The notes beneath the pieces were generated by a model. The model saw nothing but the letters and a program-made list of their open reading frames with translations, did not search any database and was not told where the DNA came from. Shown piece by piece: positions 1-9,920 of a stretch of 64,000 bases of DNA. Origin of the DNA: Rhizaria sp. SCN 62-66 (taxonomy: Eukaryota > Rhizaria, unplaced); NCBI GenBank assembly GCA_001724265.1, contig MEDY01000018.1, forward strand, positions 1-64,000. Reading direction: 5' to 3'. The stretch's first letter is position 1. Each line of letters opens with the position of its first letter. The position numbers and the translations under genes are program-made.

Positions 1-1
1 C

Positions 2-247
2 CCCGACACCGGCATTGCCCGCTCTGCCATGGACATCATGAACTCGTTCATCAACGACATCTTCGAGAAGATCGCCACCGAGGCCGGCCGCCTTGTCCGC
101 ACCACCAAGAAGGCTACCCTCTCTTCCCGCGAGATCCAGACCGCTGTCCGCCTCGTCCTCCCTGGCGAGCTTGCCCGCCACGCCGTCTCTGAGGGCACCA
201 AGTCCGTCACCAAGTACACTGCTGCCAACAAGCCCGCTTCCGCGTAA
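2..247 (+). CDS. H2B: Histone H2B, C-terminal part (5' end outside window)
   Basis: This is the C-terminal two thirds of core histone H2B, a nucleosome subunit that pairs with H2A. The frame is open from base 2 and reads [19 protein letters not shown], the H2B alpha-2 helix, then the AGRL and [17 protein letters not shown] segments and the C-terminal helix ending [17 protein letters not shown] before a TAA stop. The internal ATG at 29 is not the start: homology runs upstream of it to the window edge. The last residues, AANKPASA, are longer than the usual animal or fungal tail. A histone stem-loop 103 nt after the stop suggests replication-dependent, probably non-polyadenylated mRNA. No intron is visible in this part. 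Confidence 0.97.
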   Translation, partial: PDTGIARSAMDIMNSFINDIFEKIATEAGRLVRTTKKATLSSREIQTAVRLVLPGELARHAVSEGTKSVTKYTAANKPASA

Positions 248-349
248 GTTTGTCAACCGCTCTAGTACCTGACATGACTTGTCTTCACCTCACCGATGAA
301 GATCAAAACTCAAAAAATAATCAACAAAAATCCAAACAAAATTACCCCT

Positions 350-365
350 GGCGTTTTTCAACGCC
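350..365 (+). promoter_or_regulatory. Histone mRNA 3' stem-loop
   Basis: GGCGTT-TTTC-AACGCC forms a perfect 6-bp stem with a 4-nt loop, followed by TCCCA. It matches the SLBP-binding histone stem-loop form (GG pyrimidine-rich stem, UUYC-type loop, RRCC closing) and lies 103 nt after the H2B stop. It implies SLBP/U7-type 3' end formation. Confidence 0.85.
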
Positions 366-662
366 TCCCATTTTCCTAGCAAACTCTCAAGCATAAAATT
401 TTACTTGAAACGAATACATTGTTGATCCTAGCACAACAAGCCTCCAGTTCTTTTGAAATAAACTATTGCTCTGATATTGTCTGAATGAAGCTGTACTTGT
501 ACTCGCTGGTATTGCTTGCTATATTCATAGATACGTTTGCCATCCTGGGTGAACACTTTGCGAACAGCCTATCTCCGTTACTACGGCGGCGCAGTCCCTG
601 GACTTGTGCGCGCTATGGAACATGACTTGGTAGACGTCGCCATGCGCGCCGCGGTTGCTAAG

Positions 663-1076
663 TTACAATGCCGAGAATATCGCATGTGTTGAGGACTGCT
701 TAGCGAAATTGACAGATCGAACCTGGGTCAGCCGCGAGATTTCGTTCACAAACTTGAAGTCAAGAATTAAAGCGATCAAGCAAAAATACAAAGAGGTAAC
801 ACATGTATTAGTAGTAGTTATACTTAAAAAGGATACGAAATCCATTGTACATACCATAATTTCTTCACCATACTCAATGCAAAGACGCTTCAAGTCATGA
901 CATAAGATACAATATTCAATGCACTCAGCCCATCTTTCATGCAAAGATGTGTTCAACTTATAAAGGCTGTCAATAGCCTTTGGCACCGACATATTGTCTG
1001 GATTTCCTGCGTGAGCACGCCGAGACCTCTCCTCGTACATCTTCAAGGCCCTCCTGCCACACGGTTCACATGACAT
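663..1076 (-). CDS. Weak hypothetical ORF, possibly part of a helical-bundle domain
   Basis: An ATG-started, 137-codon frame ends at TAA. Bases 854 to 753 on the minus strand begin GTATGT and end AG and could be a 102-nt intron; because 102 is a multiple of 3 and holds no stop, the frame is open either way. Spliced, the product would be about 103 aa, mostly amphipathic helix with several Cys. The pattern vaguely resembles N-terminal four-helix bundles of MLKL or fungal STAND proteins, but that is a guess. It could be a gene fragment or chance. Confidence 0.2.
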   Translation of the reverse strand: MSCEPCGRRALKMYEERSRRAHAGNPDNMSVPKAIDSLYKLNTSLHERWAECIEYCILCHDLKRLCIEYGEEIMVCTMDFVSFLSITTTNTCVTSLYFCLIALILDFKFVNEISRLTQVRSVNFAKQSSTHAIFSAL

Positions 1077-1428
1077 TTACGGACAACATCCATACACCAA
1101 GACAATCATATGAACTTAGTAAGCTTTTCAGTCAAAGTAAAGAAAATATCACATTAAGTTATCGTCAGATCAGACTGTGTATTAACAGCATGTGCGATGA
1201 TCAAGTTGGAGCAAAATAGTAGTTGCGGCTGAGAAGCGGTTCATGGCGGCGTATCTGCAAAGTTAGCTTGCTATCACAAACAAAAATACTGTTCGCCATG
1301 GTTCAGGCTACAATGTACGTGTACATGTAAATACGTGCCTTCTTAACTCATATAAGTAATTACTTGACCTAGCGGGATTTGTTTTTTGAATGATCCATGC
1401 AATTAATGTTTTCTTGAGTAACTAGCGC

Positions 1429-4400
1429 TCACATCACACGCCGCGCCGGTGTCGCAGCAGAGGACCGCGCCACCGCAGTGACATTGGTCGTCCACCATCC
1501 GTTATTCGCGTTATTCCCAGCGTACCCACCGCCCGCAGCAGCGCCCCCACCATAAACCCCGGCCGCCGCGCCGTACGCAGTGTGTGGGAACGGGTTGGTG
1601 TACGGCGTGGCAGGGACATGGGTGTAATGCTGGTGATGAGAGTGATGACCGTAAGCAACCGCAGCTAAACTACCAGTAGACCCAACAGCAGCGGGGAATG
1701 CGTGTGAGTGCGCTGCGGAGGAGTACATCGGCGTGAAGTGACTGGACGCACCACCGCCATTGACTGCAGCAGAAGCAGTAGAGTGACTGTGCGAGTACAC
1801 ATGAGTAGGTGTGCTGAGAGTCACGTGCTGCTGCTGCTGCTGTTGCAAATACGGATACTGCTGTTGTTGAGAGTGTACTGTCGGTGGCACATACGGCCCC
1901 GTTCTGTAAGTACTCTGCCCCGGCGCAATGTAAGCGCCCTGTCCGGGAGCCATGTAACTCGCTTGGCCATGAGAAATCTCCCTCGTCGTGCACGCTGGCG
2001 GCTGCGCCCACCTGTTTCTACCGCCACCAGCAGCGGCTGCAGTGGCAGACGCAGAATTGCCGAGAGCGGCGGTGTTTGGGCCGAGCCCCACTAGCCCTGC
2101 ACTGGCAGGCAAACCCGTCACCGCTGCCGCGGCGGCTGCGGTGGCGCCCGCGTGGGCGTTGGCGCGTACCGTTGCCCATAGTAAAGAGGCGGGGTCGGCG
2201 GGCTGCTGCGCGGGCCGCGGTTGCGGACGCAGGGGCGGGCCGATCGCAGCGGTGGCAGAGGTTGCGGCAACGGGCGCATGCTGACCATACTGCTGCTGCT
2301 GCTCTTGGTGCTGGTGCTGGTGTTGCTGCTGCTGCTGATGTAAGTGCAGTTGTTGTTGTTGCTGTTGTGGTTGTTGTTGTTGTTGTTGTTGATAGTGCAG
2401 AGTCGAGTCGGTGACGTTGGTAGCGGCCACAGTTGGTTCAGGCAATTGAGTCTCTGGCACGGCACCATGTTCTAGCTGCTGACTGAGCAAGTGGTCGGAC
2501 GCAGGAGTCTCTGCGACTTCGTTCTTAGACTCAAAGTCAAGCCGCCTCTGGATCCCACCGTCCTCGTTGCCCTCAGATGCGGCACCAGGAGGCGCTGCGA
2601 CTGCGGCAGCGGAAGCACGCCGGGGGGACCAGATCACAGCTGCGAGCCCCGGCGCGGGCACAAACGAAGCAGCTGCTCCAGTCGCCACGAGATTAATATC
2701 TCCTGCCGATCGAGAGCTGGAACCGGTGGGGACGCACGTCGACGATGCCGCCGAGACCTTGCCTGGCAAAGTGAAATCGGTCCTGAGGGAACTAGGAACC
2801 GAGGCGAGCTCTAGCGTGAGCGGCACACGGTGCGGTGACAGCGCGCAAAGCGAAGACGTGACCGCGGGCACCACATGTACCGGCCGCGACCCAACGGTTT
2901 CAGCGGGAACACGTGCGAAGCGGTGCGGTGAGTTGCACTCGGTGACTGTGGCGCAGCCGATGCCAGCGGCAAGTGCAGCGGCTGCGGTGGCGCTGTGGTG
3001 GGACGCCAGCGATAAGGCCTGGGTGCCCACGGTCACTGAGTTGCTCACGGTCACGGGCACACCGTTGCGCAGCACAGCCACAGCAGGCGCGAACGCAGAC
3101 GCGGGCTGACTGCTGTGCATGCGGCTCAGGGGAGCATAGCTCTGGGGATATGCAGCAGTTGTCGTGTTCACAGGCTGGCTGGTGTTGAAATGCGGCGTCT
3201 GCATCGTATTGCTGGTGTGACCGCTGTTCGAGAACGGAGCGACAGTTGCAGGCTGTGCCACAAGGCTACTCTGTTGCGGCTGCTGCTGCTGTTGCTGATG
3301 ATGATACGGGTAGCTCTGCGGGTCAGAATGCTGAGTCTGCTTTGAAGCAACAGTTGCAGGCGCATCTGAAGCATACACAGCGTTATTAACACCAGCGCGC
3401 AGCTTAAAGGGACTTTCGAGCGTCGACACAACATATGCAGTACTCCCAGGCACAACATGTGAAGATGCAGTGTTGTTCCTGCTATGAACATGTGCTGCCT
3501 GCGTGTCGGGTGCCGGCATATTAACGTCCTCAACAGGTGTTAGGTCATCAGTGACAATAGCGGTATCGTTGTTCGCGCTGACAGCAAGCGGCACATCATG
3601 CGTTAACGCAGGCACTAGCTTTGGCACACGCGCGCTCTGAGGATCAGGCCCACGGCTGTCAGCAGCCTCGCTCGAGTTCGCCTGCTTGCGGATGTAAGCA
3701 GCTGCAACGGCTTCGTTTGCGGCCTCACTGATCGCTGCCGCGTGATCGAGCGAGCGCTGCACGAGCACGCCGGCCTCGGACGCGACGGTGGCCGCGTGGT
3801 CGAGCGAGCGCTGCACTAGAGCACCGGCCTCGGAGGCAACGACGGCGACGACGGCGGCGGCGCGGATGCCGGCGAGGGCCGCAGCGGAGGCGGTGGCGAG
3901 GTCCGGCACGGGCAGCACGGGCACAGCGGGCATAGTGGGCACAGTCATCGCAGCAGGGGTATGCAGCGCCATTGTGACGGGCTGCTGCGAGACTGTGAGA
4001 GGGTGGGCGCTCGAGACAGAGATAGCTGCAGGGATGGTACTCTGCGCAGCGGCATCAACTGCGGCGTCATTGTTAAGTGTGGGCTTCGGACCTCCATCAG
4101 CCACTTCAGTAGCAGCGGTGGCATCAGCCGTGTCTGGCGCAAACTCGTCATCAAGGGCATAGTTGTAGTAGTCATCGTCCTCCTCTGCATTGTGAGCATC
4201 CGCGTGATCATGCGGCTCATCGACATCAATGACATCAGTCTGCAGCTGAGCGTCAGCACCAATGTTCGCGTCGTGAGCCGCAGGCTCAGTCACCGATGCT
4301 TCAGCCTGAGCGACAACTGCGTCATCGTTGGCACCGTCGCCAAAGCTGTCGTTATCGACAAAAACCTCGGCGCCAATAGCGGGCTCTTCAGCATGATCAA

Positions 4401-6306
4401 GATCGTTGTTGATTAAGTCATCATCAGCGTCGCCATCACCCTCAGCAGCCGCGAACGCTGCTTCAGCGGCAGCAGCGCTAACACCGCTGCCAAACATCCC
4501 GATATCCGGGATGCTGCGCGCAGTCGGCGCGACAGAACCTGTCTGCTTGTCCGTGTGGTCAATGCCATAAGCGGCGCCGGCCTCGGCCTCAGCATCTGCA
4601 TGTGCAGAGTCTGTCACGGGGATGCCGTCGTGGTGAAACTCAGAGTGAACGACAGTGGCCGGGTTTTCGTTCTGGTCAACACGGACAGAATCAACGCCAG
4701 CAACAGCGTCAAAGCCTGTACCAGACGCGTAAGACAGTTTTGAGTCAGCCTCACCTGCAGCAGTCTTGCTGGCGATGGCCGAGTGATCGTTGAGCTTCTC
4801 TGTGTCATTGCTGTTGCTGATGATGTTGTTTTCAATCCGAGGCGACACGCAAGATACACTGTAGTCGGCATCGGCCTCGCACGCAACAGCCGCATCCGCT
4901 GCGTCAACAAAGCCGTCGCTAGTGTAGCTGCCACAGTCGCTCCCGCTGCTGCTGCGGCGGCGGCGGTTCCAGTCGATTCTGTCCCGGTCGTCACTCTCGC
5001 TGGTTTGACGCACGAGCTCGCATGCTGAGTCGGTCAGAGAGAGCATATTGTAGTCGCGCTCGCTGCGAGCCGTGTTGACGTTGCTGTTATAGCCGTGGCT
5101 GTCGGCTCCGTCGCCGCGCGCGCTCGACGGCGGCGGGTTCAGCTCAAACACAAGCGCAGGCACCTTCGAGACCGCGGTGTTTCCGGCGGTATGCGGGATC
5201 GTAAAACCCGCCGGACCGCTCGCGGCGGCGTTAGTCGGCGCAAACACGTTGTTGCTGACAATGTCACCGCCGTATCCGCCCGCGAGTGACGCCACGATGG
5301 CGTTGGCGAGGGCGGAGAAGCGCGCCGACTCCGGCCCCGAGTGGGGATCAAGCGCCGCTGTCGCTTGAGGCAGTGGAGCGGGCGGCGACTGTGACGGCGC
5401 GCTGCTCAGAGCAGAGATGGACCGTGCGCTGGACACAGGGGCGGAGTCGGGACTAACGCGCAGTGCAGGCAGCGGCTGTGGCTGCTGCTTCTGCGGCTGC
5501 TGCTGTGGGTGGGCCGGCTGGTGTGAAGCACTGTGCTGCGAGTTGGATCTGGACATCGCGCGCGAACCGGCTTGCGACTGCACCTGCGACTGTAACTGTG
5601 AGTTTGACGTGCTATTGGCGCTGCTGTTAGAGTTACTTGTCATAGTGTTCGCAGAACGCAGTGGAGCCAGTGTGTTGGCGCGGGTGGTGGGCGCCAAACC
5701 GGCTGACGGCGACGGGGCAGCGCCGCCAGACCCGCTGTTACTAGGACTGGGGCTGTAGGCGATGTTCAAGCCGCTGGCGGGGTGGTGGCTCGAGTTGGCG
5801 GACGAGAAGCTTGAAGCAGGGCCGTACGTTGTTGATGCACCGGTACTGCCTGGACCGGCTCCAGCAGAATTGGGCTGAGCAGGAGAGAACGGAAAGTCCA
5901 CGGTGTAAGACCCGGGGCCCGCGTAGGGCGTCGCGGACTTTGCGGCGGCAGCGCTGAAGGTCGGCTGGCCGCTCACTTCAGGGTTGTTAGTCGAGCTTGA
6001 GAAAGGACGCGAAGGTGAATGAAACTCAATTCTAACGCCGCTCTCAAGCACACGGCGTGCGGACATCGTGGCATCGTCGGGGTCATCGCTGTAGTCCGCG
6101 TCGCAGTACCCGGCGGGGTTGGTATGAACCGAGCCGGTTGCAGGGGCGTTGTTGTAGTGTGACGAGGAAGCGTAGTTTGCATTGTGCGCTGAGAGGTCAC
6201 CGGGAAGAACGCTGGGAAGTGTAAGACTGCGCGGGGGCTCAGACAGAAGCGCGTCTATGTCATATTCGGCCAGTGTGGTAGCGCCAAATACGGAAGAAGA
6301 ACTCAT
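1429..6306 (-). CDS. 1,625-aa Gln/Ala/His-rich low-complexity protein
   Basis: This is an intronless 1,625-codon frame ending TGA. I take the ATG at 6306 (MSSSSVFGATTLAEYDIDAL); the frame stays open a little further upstream but has no ATG there. No catalytic domain is recognisable. The N-terminal third is Ser/Pro/Asn-rich, the middle is acidic (Asp/Glu/Ala), and the C-terminal half holds poly-Gln, Gln-His and poly-Ala tracts, a YxAPGQ motif repeat, and a Gly/Tyr/His-rich end. A 54-bp unit encoding an 18-aa helix, VASEAG-LVQRSLDHAA, occurs twice in tandem (3737-3844). The composition resembles transcriptional co-activators or RNA-granule scaffolds, but that is inference only. It is divergently paired with the REEP-like gene. 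Confidence 0.8.
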   Translation of the reverse strand: MSSSSVFGATTLAEYDIDALLSEPPRSLTLPSVLPGDLSAHNANYASSSHYNNAPATGSVHTNPAGYCDADYSDDPDDATMSARRVLESGVRIEFHSPSRPFSSSTNNPEVSGQPTFSAAAAKSATPYAGPGSYTVDFPFSPAQPNSAGAGPGSTGASTTYGPASSFSSANSSHHPASGLNIAYSPSPSNSGSGGAAPSPSAGLAPTTRANTLAPLRSANTMTSNSNSSANSTSNSQLQSQVQSQAGSRAMSRSNSQHSASHQPAHPQQQPQKQQPQPLPALRVSPDSAPVSSARSISALSSAPSQSPPAPLPQATAALDPHSGPESARFSALANAIVASLAGGYGGDIVSNNVFAPTNAAASGPAGFTIPHTAGNTAVSKVPALVFELNPPPSSARGDGADSHGYNSNVNTARSERDYNMLSLTDSACELVRQTSESDDRDRIDWNRRRRSSSGSDCGSYTSDGFVDAADAAVACEADADYSVSCVSPRIENNIISNSNDTEKLNDHSAIASKTAAGEADSKLSYASGTGFDAVAGVDSVRVDQNENPATVVHSEFHHDGIPVTDSAHADAEAEAGAAYGIDHTDKQTGSVAPTARSIPDIGMFGSGVSAAAAEAAFAAAEGDGDADDDLINNDLDHAEEPAIGAEVFVDNDSFGDGANDDAVVAQAEASVTEPAAHDANIGADAQLQTDVIDVDEPHDHADAHNAEEDDDYYNYALDDEFAPDTADATAATEVADGGPKPTLNNDAAVDAAAQSTIPAAISVSSAHPLTVSQQPVTMALHTPAAMTVPTMPAVPVLPVPDLATASAAALAGIRAAAVVAVVASEAGALVQRSLDHAATVASEAGVLVQRSLDHAAAISEAANEAVAAAYIRKQANSSEAADSRGPDPQSARVPKLVPALTHDVPLAVSANNDTAIVTDDLTPVEDVNMPAPDTQAAHVHSRNNTASSHVVPGSTAYVVSTLESPFKLRAGVNNAVYASDAPATVASKQTQHSDPQSYPYHHQQQQQQPQQSSLVAQPATVAPFSNSGHTSNTMQTPHFNTSQPVNTTTAAYPQSYAPLSRMHSSQPASAFAPAVAVLRNGVPVTVSNSVTVGTQALSLASHHSATAAAALAAGIGCATVTECNSPHRFARVPAETVGSRPVHVVPAVTSSLCALSPHRVPLTLELASVPSSLRTDFTLPGKVSAASSTCVPTGSSSRSAGDINLVATGAAASFVPAPGLAAVIWSPRRASAAAVAAPPGAASEGNEDGGIQRRLDFESKNEVAETPASDHLLSQQLEHGAVPETQLPEPTVAATNVTDSTLHYQQQQQQQPQQQQQQLHLHQQQQQHQHQHQEQQQQYGQHAPVAATSATAAIGPPLRPQPRPAQQPADPASLLWATVRANAHAGATAAAAAAVTGLPASAGLVGLGPNTAALGNSASATAAAAGGGRNRWAQPPACTTREISHGQASYMAPGQGAYIAPGQSTYRTGPYVPPTVHSQQQQYPYLQQQQQQHVTLSTPTHVYSHSHSTASAAVNGGGASSHFTPMYSSAAHSHAFPAAVGSTGSLAAVAYGHHSHHQHYTHVPATPYTNPFPHTAYGAAAGVYGGGAAAGGGYAGNNANNGWWTTNVTAVARSSAATPARRVM
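3737..3844 (-). repeat. Two tandem copies of a 54-bp in-frame repeat
   Basis: The two units start at 3737 and 3791 and share long identical runs such as TCGAGCGAGCGCTGCAC. They encode an 18-residue amphipathic helix twice inside the Gln/Ala-rich protein. Confidence 0.8.
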
Positions 6307-6775
6307 CGCCGTGAGCGTGAAGTGCTGCGCGAGGCAGGAAAGCCGGGGCAAAGGGGGGGCTGTCGGGAAGGCGCGCTATCAAAGAAAGAAAGATATGTGG
6401 GCTCATGAGTTTGTGGCAAAGGGGTTTCATTTAATTATAAGTACTAAACGTAGTATATAAGTACGTTCACGTGATGAAATCGCAATTGCACGGATGTCGG
6501 TCGACTTCTACATTGTGCAAGGTACGCCTATCATGTGCCCACTCGATGCTGTCGTCTCGTGGTCGCTAGCCGTTGGCCACACTGGCGTTTCATTGGAGCC
6601 TAACTTTGCGACTATGTACAGCTATGTATTGATCGTCAATAGCAACTATATGCTGACATTATTATTTCAACAGTGCCTGCCTATGTTTTCTATATAAGAA
6701 CACTTCATAAGTATATCTATATCTTCGCACCTCATCGCTTTTGTCGCAACCCGATCTACGACAGTTTGCGCGGAA
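6307..6775. promoter_or_regulatory. Divergent promoter region
   Basis: A 469-bp spacer separates two start codons facing away from each other. TATATAA occurs at 6454-6460 and again at 6691-6697, the latter 79 bp before the REEP-like ATG. A CACGTG palindrome lies at about 6468-6473. Function is inferred from position. Confidence 0.45.
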
Positions 6776-7975
6776 ATGTTCCCGGTGTTCACCACGCCCA
6801 TCCTCATTGCCGGCGTCATGGTTCTCGCATACCGTGGCTTCAAGGCCCACAAAAACAACGATGAGGCCGGCCAGACGATGTTCTTGAAGAGCTTCATGCT
6901 TCTGGCTTTCATCCAGTGCGCCGAGACGGCGACGGACATGTTGTCTTGGGTCCCCGGCTACTCCATCGTCAAGACGCTCCTGCTCTTCGCTGTCGTCTTC
7001 CCCACCGAAACCACCCAGCGCATCCTTTACAACGACCGCCTGGCGCCCCTCATTGCGTCTACCTCGGCCAAGATCGGTGACCGCCTGACCGCAGCCCGCG
7101 CCTCCGTGAGCACCGCTGCGCTCTCCCGCGCCACCGCGCTCTGCCACTGGTTGCTCACCGAAACCGACTGTGTTCGCTACGTCTCGGCCGAGGAGCTTGC
7201 GTCGTTGTCGGACGTCACAGCCGCTGTGACGCAGAAGGTGAAGAGCGAGAACACGCGGCGTCTCCGCGCGTCTCTCCCCACCGCCGTCGCTGGTACCTCG
7301 TCTTCTCCAGCCAAAACGACTGTGATCACGATCAGCGCGATCGATAGCAGCATCGGTAGCCGCCCTGCTGCTGCACCCGCTTTCCTTGCTGACAGTGTGA
7401 AGCTCTCGACCGCGCAGTTTGCCGCGGACACCTCTGCCATGCCCGCGTCTGACGCTGCTGCCGTGGCCAACGCTGCTCTATACGCCCGCACCAGCCGCAG
7501 CTCCGGCACTGTCGCTTCCTCCGCCACTGCTCCTTCTTCTGCTGCTGTTGTTTCTGCTGCTGCTGCTTGTGCTGTTGTGGACACCGCTCCTAGTCCTGGC
7601 GACTTATCGGTTGCTGCTGACGTTGTTGTTGCTACTGCTCCCGTCTCAGTGGAGGTCGCGTCCGCTACCGTGGCTGTGGAGGGCGTCGCGGGCCCCGCTT
7701 CCGCTGTCGCTGCGGCGAACACTGTCACCAACACTGATTACGGCAGCGACTACGATGCCGCTGAGCACGACGAGAACGTCGCCCCTCTCCGCCCGCGCGT
7801 CGCCGCTGCGCCGCTGACTGTGAGCAAGCGGTCTGCGTCGGTGCTGAACAACAACGCAAACCCGCCAAGCGCTGCCACTGGTGACGCCAGTGCCGGTGGT
7901 AGTGTTGGCGGTGCGATTGCGGCCAAGAACGTCGCTTTACGCGCTACCCGCCGCACCCGCATGTCTATGATGTAA
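6776..7975 (+). CDS. REEP/TB2-DP1/HVA22-family ER membrane protein with Ala-rich tail
   Basis: This 399-aa protein belongs to the TB2/DP1/HVA22 (REEP/Yop1) family, which bends tubular ER membrane through paired hairpins. Residues about 1-95 hold the domain: a hydrophobic start (MFPVFTTPILIAGVMVLAYRG), KNNDEAGQTMFLKSFMLLAF, then CAETATDMLSWVPGYSIVK and the closing LLLFAVVFPTETTQRILYND, close in spacing to the family pattern (…AETFTD…WFPFYYELK…P…LY). After about residue 130 the protein is Ala/Ser/Thr-rich without recognisable domains and ends in Arg-rich TRRTRMSMM. Typical members are 130-260 aa, so the tail is an extension. There is no intron; the stop is TAA. The ATG at 6776 is the only sensible start. 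Confidence 0.85.
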   Translation: MFPVFTTPILIAGVMVLAYRGFKAHKNNDEAGQTMFLKSFMLLAFIQCAETATDMLSWVPGYSIVKTLLLFAVVFPTETTQRILYNDRLAPLIASTSAKIGDRLTAARASVSTAALSRATALCHWLLTETDCVRYVSAEELASLSDVTAAVTQKVKSENTRRLRASLPTAVAGTSSSPAKTTVITISAIDSSIGSRPAAAPAFLADSVKLSTAQFAADTSAMPASDAAAVANAALYARTSRSSGTVASSATAPSSAAVVSAAAACAVVDTAPSPGDLSVAADVVVATAPVSVEVASATVAVEGVAGPASAVAAANTVTNTDYGSDYDAAEHDENVAPLRPRVAAAPLTVSKRSASVLNNNANPPSAATGDASAGGSVGGAIAAKNVALRATRRTRMSMM

Positions 7976-8693
7976 CCACCAATTTATTTACACACAATCA
8001 ATATCTTATCCAACATCATGTCCTCTATTTAGCCCAGATATCTCTTGATTTCATTGTTTCTCCCAGCAATAACGGAATGTGAAAGACACTTTGGTGTGTC
8101 CAGACGGTCAGTTAATATTGCTTGAAACGCATTCATCATAGTATCCAACATAACTTTTATTAATACACGAACTTGTCAAATATCTCTTCAAGTTTGATCT
8201 TATTAATATCACATAATGCAACGTGGTCCTCGTAAACAGAACAGCGCATTACTGAGTATGTACGGGTGTCCAAACGTCAAAAAACGCGATCAATCCTTTT
8301 GAGTGACGATGCTGCAAAATAAACGGATATTACTTTATTATCGACGACATAGAAACATACACGAAAAAAAAAGAAACTCCTCCAACTCTTGCTGCACTTC
8401 AACACAAGCCGCAACAAACCCAACATTACTTAACCTATTCACTTTAACACTCAAACATAGTGTCTTGCAAGGAACATACCCCAGCCAAGCCAACAAAATC
8501 AGCACGAATACTGCCTTTTTCATTGGTTGCCTCACATCCTATGTCCTTTCTTTGCTGTTTCCTGCGCTGCTAATCATAAGAGCCTTAAAGAAACTGCTCA
8601 GAAGCAATGAGTCACTCTCAACAACATGATGGTCGTCAGCTGATGAGACATCAAAACAACCTCACGCTTCCAAAGGAACTACGCACGCTCTAC
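7976..8693. other. Convergent 3' spacer
   Basis: This 718-bp AT-rich spacer separates the 3' ends of the REEP-like and GLG1-like genes. Only short, biased frames are present, and I see no RNA gene or repeat. Confidence 0.5.
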
Positions 8694-9920
8694 TCACAAG
8701 TCGTAGTGCGCGTCAGTGAAATCGTCCGCGTACTGGTCATCGTTGGTGGGCACCATGAGCCGTCCCGCGAAGGACCCGCCCTTGCCGCCGCTCGCCCTGC
8801 TGCAGAACACACTGCGGACGATGCGGCCGGCGGGCGTATGCGGGAAGCAGTTGGCCAGTACCGCGGCAACGGCCGCAAAGGCAACGAGGACGAAGATGAG
8901 GAAAAGCGCGACTTTGCGGCCGCGGCGGTCCTTGCGCTCTTCCTCAGCGCCGGGGAGCACGCCGGCCGAGTCGCCCATCTCCAGGGCCGAAAAAATCTTG
9001 GGCAAGGGGTTGAAGGAGTGGAGGGTGGTCTCCTCAGCGGCCGCGGGGGCAACAGCGGGGCGCGTGCGGGTGTCGCGGCCGGAGCGGACGTCGTTGTTGT
9101 GCTCATCGAGGTGGGACTGCACGTTGTCGACGTACTTGGGCGCCTTGTCGTGGAGGTCCATGGTGGAGACGATGACAGGGGGCCGGACGGCGCGGGCCAG
9201 AGCGCGAACGCAGGTGGGCTCGAGCTTGGCGTGGTTGGCGTCAAAGCAGTCCGCAAGCACGACTTCCTGGATGAAGACGTCGCCGAGCGTGCGCAGGTGC
9301 ATCAGAGGAGTGCAGAACTGGCGCATGTCGGAGGCGCACTTGGACGCGAGCGAAGAGGAGAACTCGCGGCGGCAGTTGCGCGACAGGTGCTGCTGGTTGC
9401 GCTGAAGGCACTCGGAGACGGCGACAAACTGGAGCTCGTCCGACTCGGTCTTGCAGTAGCGCAAGACGTCCTTGGCGCAGACTTGGCCCAGCGGCGCCGA
9501 CGACAGGTGGCCGTGGAGCGTGTTTGCAGTGCCGGCGGCGGCGGGGAGCAGGCCCGCGTCACGCAGAGACGCCTGGAGCGCGTACACGGCGTCCTCGAGG
9601 TTGACAAAGCCGGCGGACTTGGCGAGGGCGTCGCCGCGGGCGGAAATCTCCGGGTCGTCGACATCGAGCGCGTCGCGGTTGTTGTCGTTGGTGATGAATG
9701 GGTGCGGCATCGTCTCGGTGAAGAACGAGTACATGTCCTTCGTCAGGGCGGTGCGGAGACCCTGCTGCGTCGTGAGGGCGTCGGAGTCGTTGCCGATGTC
9801 GTACTGCGCTGCGGTGGAGGCAGCGGCGGAGACTGAGGTAGCAGCGGCGGGAGCGACGAGGAGCGAGCACGAGGCGGCGAGCGCGGCGACCGCGAAAAGT
9901 AGGAATGCACGGAGATTCAT
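8694..9920 (-). CDS. GLG1-like Cys-rich type I membrane protein
   Basis: A secreted or membrane-anchored 408-aa protein of the Golgi apparatus protein 1 (GLG1/ESL-1) type. The start at 9920 gives a clear signal peptide (MNLRAFLLFAVAALAASCSL, then a small-residue cleavage region). Two Cys-rich GLG1-like repeats follow: CAKDVLRYC…CLQRNQQHLSRNC and CASDMRQFC…CFDANHAKLEPTC, each with four Cys and the D-RYC/D-RQFC signature. One transmembrane helix (VALFLIFVLVAFAAVAAVLA) lies near residue 345, leaving a short cytosolic tail ending AHYDL. Human GLG1 has 16 such repeats, so this is a reduced member. It is intronless and ends at TGA. Its 5' end faces the HMCES-like gene. Confidence 0.85.
   Translation of the reverse strand: MNLRAFLLFAVAALAASCSLLVAPAAATSVSAAASTAAQYDIGNDSDALTTQQGLRTALTKDMYSFFTETMPHPFITNDNNRDALDVDDPEISARGDALAKSAGFVNLEDAVYALQASLRDAGLLPAAAGTANTLHGHLSSAPLGQVCAKDVLRYCKTESDELQFVAVSECLQRNQQHLSRNCRREFSSSLASKCASDMRQFCTPLMHLRTLGDVFIQEVVLADCFDANHAKLEPTCVRALARAVRPPVIVSTMDLHDKAPKYVDNVQSHLDEHNNDVRSGRDTRTRPAVAPAAAEETTLHSFNPLPKIFSALEMGDSAGVLPGAEEERKDRRGRKVALFLIFVLVAFAAVAAVLANCFPHTPAGRIVRSVFCSRASGGKGGSFAGRLMVPTNDDQYADDFTDAHYDL

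Larger units (their letters stand above)
248..1428. other. Spacer between H2B and the Gln/Ala-rich gene
   Basis: This stretch holds the H2B 3' UTR with its stem-loop and one weak minus-strand ORF (663-1076). A GC-rich patch at about 540-655 has no open frame of useful length. Otherwise it is AT-rich and I see no RNA gene. Confidence 0.5.

Noticed and set aside
700-760. Possible tRNA (GGTTCGATCT on the minus strand near 710)
   Set aside because: No matching A box or acceptor stem could be drawn.
6307-6351. Upstream extension of the Gln/Ala-rich protein to 6351
   Set aside because: The extra codons lack an ATG (the first triplet is TTG) and precede a good ATG at 6306.
8607-9836. Plus-strand 409-codon frame over the GLG1-like gene
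   Set aside because: It is antisense to a gene with signal peptide, Cys repeats and a transmembrane helix; the translation is Gly/Val/Arg-biased and has no domain.
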